The notes under the pieces are model-generated. The model saw nothing but the letters and a program-made list of their open reading frames with translations, was not told the DNA's origin and ran no database searches. A stretch of DNA of 64,000 bases, from positions 34,375 to 98,374 of the forward strand of contig NZ_RHOL01000007.1 of assembly GCF_003946465.1 (NCBI RefSeq), in the 5' to 3' direction. This stretch comes from Lacticaseibacillus hegangensis. GTDB taxonomy: Bacteria; Bacillota; Bacilli; Lactobacillales; Lactobacillaceae. Below are positions 10,377 through 18,327 of the stretch, piece after piece (the stretch's first letter is position 1; each line of letters begins with the position of its first letter). The position numbers were made by a program, and so were the translations under genes.

Positions 10377-11945
10377 TCACTTAGCGTACTCAACGGTGCG
10401 CTTTTCCCGAATCACGGTCACCTTAATGTGACCAGGATATTCAAGTTCTTTCTCAATGCGGTTGCGAATCTCGCGAGCCAAAACCACCGACTGCTCATCA
10501 GTTAGCTTATCCGGCTGAACGATCACGCGAACCTCACGGCCGGCCTGAATCGCATACGACTGCGCCACACCGTCGAACGAGTTAGCAATGGCTTCGAGCT
10601 TTTCCAGCCGGTGGAGATAATTCTCCAGCGATTCGGAGCGGGCCCCGGGCCGCGCCGCCGAAATCGCGTCAGCCGCTGCAACCAACACCGCGATGACCGA
10701 AGTCGGCGCAACGTCGCCATGATGCGAGGCAATCGTGTTGATCACGACTTCTGGTTCTTTGTACTTTGTGGCCAGCTCAACGCCGATCTCAACGTGAGAC
10801 CCGCCCACTTCACGGTCCTGAGCCTTACCAATATCATGTAATAATCCTGCGCGTCTCGCTAAGTTGACATCTTCGCCGAGTTCTGCCGCCATGATTCCAG
10901 CCAGCTTGGCCACCTGAATCGAGTGATCCAGGACGTTCTGCCCATAGCTGGTCCGGAAGTGCAAGCGGCCCAAGATCTTGATCAAGTCGGGGTGCATATT
11001 ATGAATCCCGACATCAAAAATTGCCTGTTCCCCGATTTCACGAATGCGTTGATCCATTTCCTTGCGCGCCTTGTCGACCATTTCTTCAATGCGGGCAGGA
11101 TGAATACGACCGTCCTGAATCAGTTTTTCAAGCGCCATCCGGGCGATTTCACGCCGAATCGGGTCAAACCCTGACAACACCACCGCTTCCGGTGTGTCAT
11201 CGATGATCAAGTCGATCCCTGTCAGTGTTTCCAAAGTCCGGATATTGCGACCCTCACGGCCGATGATTCGACCCTTCATATCGTCGTTCGGCAGGGTAAC
11301 TGTCGTGACCGTCGTTTCGGCGACCACATCAGAGGCACTGCGCTGGATGGCATCGGCGATGAGCGACTTGGCCGTGCGGTCAGCCGTCTCCTTCGCCTCA
11401 TCTTCACTTTCTTTGATCAGTGTGGCGCGTTCGTGCGCCAGTTCAGCCTTGGTTTCAGTGAGGACCTGGTCTTTCGCCTGCGCCTTGGTCAGGCCGGCGA
11501 TACGTTCCAGCTCCTGCTGTTGTTTCAAAATAGTGGCGGTAATGTCTTCTTTTTTGGCATCCAATTGCTGCTGCCGGGCGTTTAATTCGCTCTCGCGCGC
11601 CGTCAGACTCTTTTCCTTTTGGTCAAGCGTATCATCACGGCGATCCAGCGCCTCTTCACGCTGCAAGACGCGATGTTCCGATTGCTGGACCTCACTGCGC
11701 CGATCCTTGAGTTCGGCTTCCACCTGAGTTTGGTACTGGTGGGCCTTTTCCCGCGCCGAAACAATTTTCTCTTTCTTGAGCGTTTCGGCCTCTTTTTTCG
11801 CGCTCTCAATGATTCCAGCAGCACTGTCATGTGCTTGATCCAAAGTCCGCTCATGGCTTCGTTTCTGAAGCCAGTTGCCAATCAACAATCCGAGCACCAA
11901 AGCGATGACGGCGAGGATCACTGAGAGCAAAATTCCTGAGCTCAT
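10377..11945 (-). CDS. rny: Ribonuclease Y
   Basis: RNase Y is the membrane-anchored endonuclease that starts decay of many mRNAs in Firmicutes. The 522-residue protein has an N-terminal membrane helix (about 3-24), a long charged coiled coil (about 30-200), a KH domain ([15 protein letters not shown] near 224) and an HD phosphohydrolase domain ([10 protein letters not shown] and LLHDIGKA near 335-370). It has its own strong promoter and terminator. recA is not found upstream, where many lactobacilli carry it. Confidence 0.96.
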   Translation of the reverse strand: MSSGILLSVILAVIALVLGLLIGNWLQKRSHERTLDQAHDSAAGIIESAKKEAETLKKEKIVSAREKAHQYQTQVEAELKDRRSEVQQSEHRVLQREEALDRRDDTLDQKEKSLTARESELNARQQQLDAKKEDITATILKQQQELERIAGLTKAQAKDQVLTETKAELAHERATLIKESEDEAKETADRTAKSLIADAIQRSASDVVAETTVTTVTLPNDDMKGRIIGREGRNIRTLETLTGIDLIIDDTPEAVVLSGFDPIRREIARMALEKLIQDGRIHPARIEEMVDKARKEMDQRIREIGEQAIFDVGIHNMHPDLIKILGRLHFRTSYGQNVLDHSIQVAKLAGIMAAELGEDVNLARRAGLLHDIGKAQDREVGGSHVEIGVELATKYKEPEVVINTIASHHGDVAPTSVIAVLVAAADAISAARPGARSESLENYLHRLEKLEAIANSFDGVAQSYAIQAGREVRVIVQPDKLTDEQSVVLAREIRNRIEKELEYPGHIKVTVIREKRTVEYAK

Positions 11946-12012
11946 CTTTTCACCTCCGCATCATCAAATGGTTTCACGATGCTATTAATATTTACAATTT
12001 GACACAATGTTG

Positions 12013-12041
12013 ATTGTAGCGGTTAGGGCCTGTGGTGTCAA
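12013..12041 (-). promoter_or_regulatory. Promoter of rny
   Basis: On the minus strand TTGACA (12036-12041), 17 bases, TACAAT (12013-12018). It is near consensus and sits between the cinA terminator and rny, so rny is transcribed independently here. Confidence 0.8.
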
Positions 12042-12067
12042 CTTGATGAAAGCGCGTCAACCCTACG

Positions 12068-12101
12068 CAAAAGCGGGTTTGCCAACGTGGCAGACCCGCT
12101 T
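12068..12101 (-). terminator. Terminator after cinA
   Basis: On the minus strand AGCGGGTCTGCCA pairs with TGGCAAACCCGCT and is followed by TTTGC. It closes the ftsK-to-cinA gene series 23 bases after the cinA stop. Confidence 0.8.
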
Positions 12102-12123
12102 CAAAAAAGGTTTAACCGGTGAT

Positions 12124-13380
12124 TTAACCTTGTTTTTCAGTCGCTTGCAGAAAACGTAAGAGCGTGAATAAACCGGCTTTGACCGCGCGCCCGCGCACGG
12201 CGGCCCGACTACCCGGGAAATGATGCAGGGCCGCGACGGCCGGCTGACCTTTAGCGGCCAACCCGATCCATACCGTCCCCGCCTCGATGCCGTCGCTCGG
12301 CCCAGGCCCGGCGACCCCCGTGAAGCTGATCGCCACGTCAGCTGAGGCCTGCTTGAGCGCCCCTTCCGCCATCGCCTTGGCGGTGTACTCGCTGACGGCA
12401 CCGGCCCGGTCGATTGCACTCTGATCTAGCTGCAGAAACTTGGCCTTGGTGCGGTTGGCATAGGTGACAAAGCCGCCTTTGAACCACGCCGAAACCCCGG
12501 GAATGTCGGCCAGCGCCGCTTGAAAGGCCCCTGCGGTTAAGCTCTCCGCCGCCGTCACCGCCACCTTCTCACGGGCCAGAGCGCGGACCACCTCGGCGGC
12601 CAAACTGTTATTGTCGCCATAACCGTAGAAGAACTCGCCTAGCCGCGCCTGCACCGCGCGTTCAAGCGGATCCAGCAGCGCCGTGGCGGCCTGCTCTGAT
12701 TTGGCCTTGGCCGTCAGACGCAGCGTCACCTCGTAAGGCTTGATATAGGTGGCCAACGTTGGGTTGGTCTGCGCGGCGATGAGGTCCGCCAGCTCAGTCA
12801 CCACCTGCGACTCACCAATGCCAAAGAAGCGCAGCACCCGCGACACCATCACCTCGCCTTCGCCCTGACTTTTCAGCAGCAGCGGCACCAGGGCGTTTAA
12901 CACCATCGGCTCAAACTCACGCGGCGGCCCAGGCAGCAGCACGTAGGTCCGCCCCTGCTGTTCCAGCACGGCGCCAACAGCTAGGCCGACGGCATTTGTC
13001 AGCACCGTTGCCCCGGCCGGATACATGGCTTGCAGGCGATTGTTGGCAGTCATTTCGTGGTGCTGCTGCTTGGCGTAAGCCTTGAGCTTGGCCATCGCCG
13101 GTGCGTCTTCGACCAGCGCCACACCGAGGTGCTTGGCCAGTGTCTGCTTGGACAAGTCATCGGGTGTCGGCCCCAGCCCGCCCAAGACAAAAATCATGTC
13201 CGCACGGCTTTCGGCAAGCGCGATTGCCGCCTCCAGCCGCTCGGGATTGTCGCCAACGACTTGCTGATTAAGGCTGTCGATGCCCAGCTCGCTGAGTTGC
13301 TTGGCCAAAAACGCCCCATTCGTGTTGGTGATTTGGCCCAGCAGCATCTCCGTTCCGACTGCGATCAATTCTGCGTTCAT
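12124..13380 (-). CDS. cinA: CinA: competence/damage-inducible protein, nicotinamide-nucleotide amidase family
   Basis: CinA proteins join an N-terminal molybdopterin-binding-like (COG1058, pyrophosphatase) domain to a C-terminal amidase domain that deamidates nicotinamide mononucleotide. The gene is co-induced with recA in competent streptococci. The 418-residue protein starts MNAELIAVGTEMLLGQITNT, with FVLGGLGPTPDD near 75, and the C-terminal domain has TAAESLTAGAFQAAL and ISFTGVAGPGPSDG. The ATG at 13378-13380 follows AAAGGA. It is the last gene of the series, and recA does not follow. Confidence 0.93.
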   Translation of the reverse strand: MNAELIAVGTEMLLGQITNTNGAFLAKQLSELGIDSLNQQVVGDNPERLEAAIALAESRADMIFVLGGLGPTPDDLSKQTLAKHLGVALVEDAPAMAKLKAYAKQQHHEMTANNRLQAMYPAGATVLTNAVGLAVGAVLEQQGRTYVLLPGPPREFEPMVLNALVPLLLKSQGEGEVMVSRVLRFFGIGESQVVTELADLIAAQTNPTLATYIKPYEVTLRLTAKAKSEQAATALLDPLERAVQARLGEFFYGYGDNNSLAAEVVRALAREKVAVTAAESLTAGAFQAALADIPGVSAWFKGGFVTYANRTKAKFLQLDQSAIDRAGAVSEYTAKAMAEGALKQASADVAISFTGVAGPGPSDGIEAGTVWIGLAAKGQPAVAALHHFPGSRAAVRGRAVKAGLFTLLRFLQATEKQG

Positions 13381-13413
13381 AACATTGGTCCTTTCTGTCC
13401 GTACAGACAACAA

Positions 13414-13435
13414 AGCCCGCAGTAAGCTGCGGGCT
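13414..13435 (-). terminator. Hairpin between pgsA and cinA (weak terminator)
   Basis: On the minus strand AGCCCGCAG, a four-base loop and CTGCGGGCT form a 9-base-pair stem followed by TTGTTG. The T-tract is imperfect, so it may only reduce transcription into cinA. Confidence 0.55.
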
Positions 13436-13440
13436 GCAAG

Positions 13441-14016
13441 TTATTTACCAAAAGAGTCGGCGAAGACCCCACGATTTTTGTAAAAGTATTCGATTCCTGA
13501 GTACAAGGTGAAGAGCACAGCGAGGTAAAACAGAATTTCACCCAAGGGGAAGCTCAGCCCGAAGTTATTGAGAAACAGGCAGATGATGGCCAAGTCCTGG
13601 GTGACGGTCTTGATCTTACCCGGCCAAGCCGCGGCCAGCACCTCGCCTTCGTTGGACAGCAGCAATCTCAGTCCCGTTACAGCAAGCTCCCGCCAGAGAA
13701 TGACTGCAGTGCCCCAGGCCGGCACGATGCCAGCTGCCGTGAGAAAGATGAAGGCGGTCATCACCAGCAGTTTATCCGCCAGCGGATCGGCAAATTTACC
13801 AAAATTCGTGACCAAGTGGCGTGCCCGAGCGATTTTACCATCGGCCAAGTCGGTGAGGGTCGCCGCGATAAAAATGATAGTGGCAACTAGGTACGACCAA
13901 GAGAGCTGGCTCGCGCCAACGGCAAAACTGCCCGCCGGCCAGCCCATGACCAGCAAAATCGTAAAGACCGGGATCAGGATTATCCGAAGCATCGTTAATT
14001 TGTTTGGTAAGTTCAC
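13441..14016 (-). CDS. pgsA: Phosphatidylglycerophosphate synthase
   Basis: PgsA joins CDP-diacylglycerol and glycerol-3-phosphate in the membrane, the committed step to phosphatidylglycerol. The 191-residue protein is a CDP-alcohol phosphatidyltransferase with the active-site series DLADGKIARARHLVTNFGKFADPLADK at about 58-84 (DG..AR...G...D...D) and several hydrophobic helices. The start is GTG inside a GTGA overlap with the rodZ stop, so it is translationally coupled. Confidence 0.95.
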   Translation of the reverse strand: MNLPNKLTMLRIILIPVFTILLVMGWPAGSFAVGASQLSWSYLVATIIFIAATLTDLADGKIARARHLVTNFGKFADPLADKLLVMTAFIFLTAAGIVPAWGTAVILWRELAVTGLRLLLSNEGEVLAAAWPGKIKTVTQDLAIICLFLNNFGLSFPLGEILFYLAVLFTLYSGIEYFYKNRGVFADSFGK

Positions 14017-14945
14017 TGCACGTTCCCACTTTCTGACGAGCTGCTTGATGCGGCCGTGAAGGTCACCGTCCGCACGACACTAGTTGTGGTCGTGCCCAAG
14101 TCAACCTTTTTGTCGTTCAACGTGATGGTCGTTTTCGGCATGTTGCCGGAGTTGACAGCAAAACTGGTCGTGCCGTCTGGCAAGTCTACCGTGTGCTCAC
14201 TGCCTGGCTGAACCGTCCCCTGCCAGGTCACCGCATTGTTGACGTAGACGGCGACCCAGGCTGCAGCATCAGTGGCCGCAACTTTGATGGTGTTGCCACT
14301 GGCCGGCAGATTAGTGACCGTGGCGGTCTGTCTTGTCGTGGAGACGTCAGCCACCGCGATCTTCAGGCTGCCGTTCTTCTTGCTTGATTTTTTCGTCTTT
14401 TTACTGCTTGACTTTGCCTTACTGGACGTCGAGCTGGCCTTTTGACTGCTGCTGGACGCCTTCTTGCTGCTAGAAGCCTTTTTGCTACTCGAGACCGACA
14501 CATTGTCGTTGGTCGGAATCGTCTCTTTCGGCTGGGTGCTTGAGTAATGCCACATCACCAGGTAGGCCCCCACAATAATCACAATCGCGAGTGCCGCGAT
14601 GGCAATGGGCCAGGCATGCTGACGCAGCTTATTGACTGGTGAGTTTTCTGCGGTCCGTTCGCTGCGGGTCCGGTTTTCAACCGATTGTTCAACATATTCC
14701 TGAGGCTGTGTGTCAGGAATGTCTTGCTGAAATTGTGTCAGCAGCGCGTCGGCATCAAGGCCAACCGTCTCAGCGTACTGCTTGATAAATGCCCGGACGT
14801 AGAAATCGCCTGGAAGCGCGTCAAAATTGCCCTCTTCGATCGCGATCAAATAACGCTTTTGGATCTTGGTGATCTGCTGAAGGTCGTCAAGGGTATAGCC
14901 CTTTTCAATTCTGGCGGTACGCAGTTTTTGCCCAATTTCGTCCAT
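14013..14945 (-). CDS. rodZ: RodZ/YmfM-like cell-shape protein
   Basis: RodZ links the MreB cytoskeleton to the cell-wall elongation machinery. The 310-residue protein has an N-terminal helix-turn-helix domain (about 5-75, GQKLRTARIEKGYTLDDLQ), one membrane helix at about 113-133, a low-complexity serine/lysine linker (about 150-192) and a C-terminal extracytoplasmic beta domain (DUF4115). It is followed by pgsA with a 4-base overlap. The linker is a repeat tract of SSKKA-type units and may vary in length between strains. Confidence 0.92.
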   Translation of the reverse strand: MDEIGQKLRTARIEKGYTLDDLQQITKIQKRYLIAIEEGNFDALPGDFYVRAFIKQYAETVGLDADALLTQFQQDIPDTQPQEYVEQSVENRTRSERTAENSPVNKLRQHAWPIAIAALAIVIIVGAYLVMWHYSSTQPKETIPTNDNVSVSSSKKASSSKKASSSSQKASSTSSKAKSSSKKTKKSSKKNGSLKIAVADVSTTRQTATVTNLPASGNTIKVAATDAAAWVAVYVNNAVTWQGTVQPGSEHTVDLPDGTTSFAVNSGNMPKTTITLNDKKVDLGTTTTSVVRTVTFTAASSSSSESGNVQ

Positions 14946-15032
14946 TTGTTTTCTTCACCCGCTAGTTTATTATTGACTGTTTTCAGTATAGCATGAATAA
15001 ACTGCTACATGAATTAAGAAATAGTTGCGTTG

Positions 15033-15758
15033 CTAACGCAGCCAACCGCCCGTCACATATAGTGTCTGGCCGGTGAGATAGGCCGCTTCTTGACTGCATA
15101 AACTGGCCACATAGTAGCTGATATCTGCAGGCGCCGCAAACCTGCCCGCCGGGATCTCCGCTTGCACGGCGGCAAGAGCAGGCGCATCAAACATTTTGTT
15201 CATCTTGGTGGCAACGGCCCCAGGCGCCACCACGTTGACGGTGATGCCAAGGCTCGCGACCTCTTTGGCGTAAGCCCGCACAAAGGCGGACTGCGCCCCC
15301 TTCACTGTGCTGTATGCCACTTCCATGGCGGAGCCTGACCCACCGTAAACCGAGCCGATAAAAATGATCCGGCCATGACCTGAAACTGACAATTTAGCCT
15401 GGAGCTTAGTTAGCAAAACCATCGGCGTCAGTAAATGAACCTGCATCAAGGTGGTCAGCTCGGGCACAGTCGTTTCCTGGAACAGGTGGTAGTAAGTCAT
15501 CCCCGCTGCAAAAATTACGGCGTCGACACTGAACAGTTGATCCGTCAGCTGGTCAAGATGCATTTCATCGGTCAGATCGTACTGCACTTTCAGAAAATCT
15601 TGTTTGGGATAAGCCGTGGTCAACTCGGCCACCAACGCGGTCACTGGCGCCTCGTGCTGGTCGTAGTGGAGATACAGCGACCACCCCTGCGCCGCCAGCC
15701 GCTTGGCACACGCGCCACCGATGTCACCACTGGCCCCGATAATTAATGCAAAACTCAT
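15033..15758 (-). CDS. ymfI: SDR oxidoreductase YmfI (EF-P modification type)
   Basis: A short-chain dehydrogenase of 241 residues with the NAD(P)-binding start GASGDIGGACAKRL and the catalytic serine and YSTVK block near 137-155. In Bacillus subtilis, YmfI in the same neighbourhood reduces 5-aminopentanone on elongation factor P to 5-aminopentanol. That function is inferred here from family and context. Its ATG overlaps the ymfH stop as ATGA. Confidence 0.88.
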   Translation of the reverse strand: MSFALIIGASGDIGGACAKRLAAQGWSLYLHYDQHEAPVTALVAELTTAYPKQDFLKVQYDLTDEMHLDQLTDQLFSVDAVIFAAGMTYYHLFQETTVPELTTLMQVHLLTPMVLLTKLQAKLSVSGHGRIIFIGSVYGGSGSAMEVAYSTVKGAQSAFVRAYAKEVASLGITVNVVAPGAVATKMNKMFDAPALAAVQAEIPAGRFAAPADISYYVASLCSQEAAYLTGQTLYVTGGWLR

Positions 15759-17059
15759 GCTTGAGCCTCCGGACGAACGTGAAAGACGGAAACGGCGTCT
15801 ACATCGAAGAAACTAGCCGCGACCCGTTTGACGTCATCGAGGGTCAACGACTTCAGGGTCTCGACCACTTCAAACGCGTTTAAGGCGTTGAAGCTCTGAG
15901 ACGACAGCTGGTTGGCCGTTTGCTCCAAGGAGTTCAGGGACATGTAATACTTACCCAAGGCGGCCTGGAGGATCCGCTGAAAGCGCGCCTCAGTGAGGGC
16001 GGGCTGATCCGCGCCGCGGGCGATCACTGAAGCGACCGCATCGGAGAATGCGGACGGATCGTCGGCATCCCCGGTGATCGTCGCGTAATTGAAGGTGCGA
16101 CCAGCGATGTAATCCGCCGCGAAGGAGTCGTCCACCAGCCCGTCGTCGTACCACTTTTGATAAAGCGGCGAGGAGTCGCCAAAAATCATCTCCAGCAGCA
16201 CCTCAATGGCCAGCTTATACTTGGTGCCTTCAAGATCCCCCTGCGCATCAATCTGGCCCTTGATACCGATGGCACTTTTTGGTCGGATCACCGGCAAATC
16301 TGCCGCCCGGTAAGGCAAAATGGTGCTGAGGTCGCCGTCGAAGCCGACGCCGCGCACGATTGGCGTAGCCGGCGCAAAGGTCTTGGCCGCTTGGTTATCG
16401 GCAATGTGCGCGAGGACGCGCTCAGGGTCAAAGTTACCCACCAGTGTCAGGGTCATGTTGATTGGCTGATAAAAGGTGCGATAGGCCTGATATAGCCGCT
16501 CCGGGGTGATCTGCGCAATCGAGGCGATGGTCCCGGTCACGTCTCTGGCCACCGGATGATTCGGGTACAAATTTCCCAAGATCCCGTAGTACAACAACCA
16601 GCCGGGATCATCTTGGTACATCTGGATCTCCTGGCCAATAATGCCGCGCTCTTTGGCCACCGTTTGGTCGGAGAAATATGGCGCCTGAACAAAATCCAGC
16701 AGCGTCGTCAGGTTCTCAGTCAGCTGAGTCGACGTCGAGAACAAGTACGCGGTACTGGTCGCGCCGGTAAACGCGTTAGCTGAGGCGCCGGTTTGCCCGA
16801 ACAAATCAAACGCGTCGTGATCCTCCTTCTCAAACAGCTTGTGCTCGAGAAAATGAGCGATGCCTTCCGGGTCCTCTACCATTTCAGTAGCCCCGGCCGG
16901 CTGGTAGCGCACATCAATGCCGCCGTAATCGACCGCAAAAAGCGCGTAACTTTGATGATACGCTGGCCGCGGAACAAGCAGCACGCGCAGCCCATTAGCC
17001 AGCGTCTGCGTGACCAAGGTTTCTTGGACGGCCGGATACTCGGTTTGATTCAATGCCAT
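15755..17059 (-). CDS. ymfH: M16 family zinc protease YmfH
   Basis: A pitrilysin-type protease of 434 residues. The zinc site HFLEH (inverted HxxEH) is at about 69-73 in GIAHFLEHKLFE, so this is the catalytic member of the YmfF/YmfH pair. It overlaps ymfF by one base (TAATG) and ymfI by four. The natural substrate is unknown; by analogy with other M16 pairs the two may act as a heterodimer. Confidence 0.92.
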   Translation of the reverse strand: MALNQTEYPAVQETLVTQTLANGLRVLLVPRPAYHQSYALFAVDYGGIDVRYQPAGATEMVEDPEGIAHFLEHKLFEKEDHDAFDLFGQTGASANAFTGATSTAYLFSTSTQLTENLTTLLDFVQAPYFSDQTVAKERGIIGQEIQMYQDDPGWLLYYGILGNLYPNHPVARDVTGTIASIAQITPERLYQAYRTFYQPINMTLTLVGNFDPERVLAHIADNQAAKTFAPATPIVRGVGFDGDLSTILPYRAADLPVIRPKSAIGIKGQIDAQGDLEGTKYKLAIEVLLEMIFGDSSPLYQKWYDDGLVDDSFAADYIAGRTFNYATITGDADDPSAFSDAVASVIARGADQPALTEARFQRILQAALGKYYMSLNSLEQTANQLSSQSFNALNAFEVVETLKSLTLDDVKRVAASFFDVDAVSVFHVRPEAQA

Positions 17060-18318
17060 TAGTTGGCCTCCTGTTCGTCCAAAAAGTACACGGCTTGCAA
17101 CTTCATTGCCGCGGCCGCAGCCATCACTTCCTGTTTAGTGACAGCCGTGATGGCTGCGGCATAAGCCGCATAGCCAGGCTGGTGGGTGGGCACCAGCGCG
17201 TGAAGCAGTTCCTGGCGAGCCAAAAACTGCGGAGAATCATAAGCAGCCTGGCGGGCATTGAGCAAGCCCTCTTTGATGTGTGCTAACAGGTCAGCCGAAA
17301 ACGCACCGGCTGCCACTTTGGCCAACTGATCTGCAATCAGCTGCTGCACTTGATCGCGGTTCACAGCATCGATACCGGTTTGCACCATGCTGAACTGGCG
17401 AAATGGCTCAAACATCGAACTGGCATAATAAGCCAGACTCGCCTTTTCTCGCACATTGGTAAACAGCAGTGAAAGCGGCGAACCGCCGAACAATTCGTTT
17501 GCGACCACATTGGCGTAGAATTGGCGGCCGTAGAGGTCACTCGGCGTGGTGTAGGCTAAATTGAGCTTGGCCTGGTTAACGTGGGCCGAGGCGGTTTCTT
17601 GCCGCACCGGCACGTCAGGCTGGCGATAAATCAGCGCAAAGGCGAGCTCAGGCCGTGGGGCAAAGCCTAACTGCTTAGCAAGTGGGACCACCTGCTCTTC
17701 GGTCACATCACCGAGCACCACAATTTCAATTTGGTCGTGACTTAGCATATCCTGATATACCGCCATCAGCCGCGCCTGAGTGACTGCTGTCAGCTGCCTT
17801 AGGGTCCCAAAACTCGGCGTAGCCTGCGCATCGTTGCCCTGGAAGTACAGACGCTGCGTCGCCAAACTTGCCTGCAGCTGCCGATCCTCGTCCATACTGC
17901 CCAAATAGGCCGCTAGGTTCTTTTGTTCCCGGTCGAAGACCTCGGGATCAAACTGATTGCCAACCAGTTTTGGCTCTAACAGCACCTCGTGAAGCAAGTC
18001 AAACCCCTGCGCCAACAGCGGTACCTGTGCGAGCTTGTCAGCCACCAGGTTCAAGGTGGCAGTGACGCGGTGGACTGCACCGGTTTTAGCCACACCGATT
18101 CCAAAGCTGGCCCCGAACATTGTTTCAAGCGCGGCGGATAGGTCGGACTGGGTCGGATACTTGGCGGAACTGGTTTCCAGTACAGAAGTCAGCAGCGTCC
18201 GTGCCGCAAAATCCTGCGCCCTGGCCGGCGCGATGAAATGGATCGCCACCCGGGTGGTTTTAAACTGATTCGTCGACAGGACGTTCAAAAAAACACCACT
18301 AGCTAATTGAATTCGCAT
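17059..18318 (-). CDS. ymfF: M16 family protein YmfF, non-catalytic partner
   Basis: A 419-residue M16-fold protein. The position of the zinc motif reads LLTSVLETSSAKYP, without HxxEH, so it is unlikely to be an active protease. Such members usually pair with an active one, here ymfH directly downstream. The ATG follows AAGGAG. It lies 9 bases after the ftsK stop, in the same operon. Confidence 0.91.
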   Translation of the reverse strand: MRIQLASGVFLNVLSTNQFKTTRVAIHFIAPARAQDFAARTLLTSVLETSSAKYPTQSDLSAALETMFGASFGIGVAKTGAVHRVTATLNLVADKLAQVPLLAQGFDLLHEVLLEPKLVGNQFDPEVFDREQKNLAAYLGSMDEDRQLQASLATQRLYFQGNDAQATPSFGTLRQLTAVTQARLMAVYQDMLSHDQIEIVVLGDVTEEQVVPLAKQLGFAPRPELAFALIYRQPDVPVRQETASAHVNQAKLNLAYTTPSDLYGRQFYANVVANELFGGSPLSLLFTNVREKASLAYYASSMFEPFRQFSMVQTGIDAVNRDQVQQLIADQLAKVAAGAFSADLLAHIKEGLLNARQAAYDSPQFLARQELLHALVPTHQPGYAAYAAAITAVTKQEVMAAAAAMKLQAVYFLDEQEAN

Positions 18319-18327
18319 AAAAACTCC

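Noticed and set aside
12063..12419. 118-codon minus-strand frame at the end of cinA, first considered as a recA remnant
   Set aside because: It is cinA read in another frame; the translation shows none of the RecA motifs.
14400..14520. Tandem repeat array in rodZ
   Set aside because: The serine/lysine tract is low-complexity linker sequence within a normal RodZ protein rather than a DNA repeat element.
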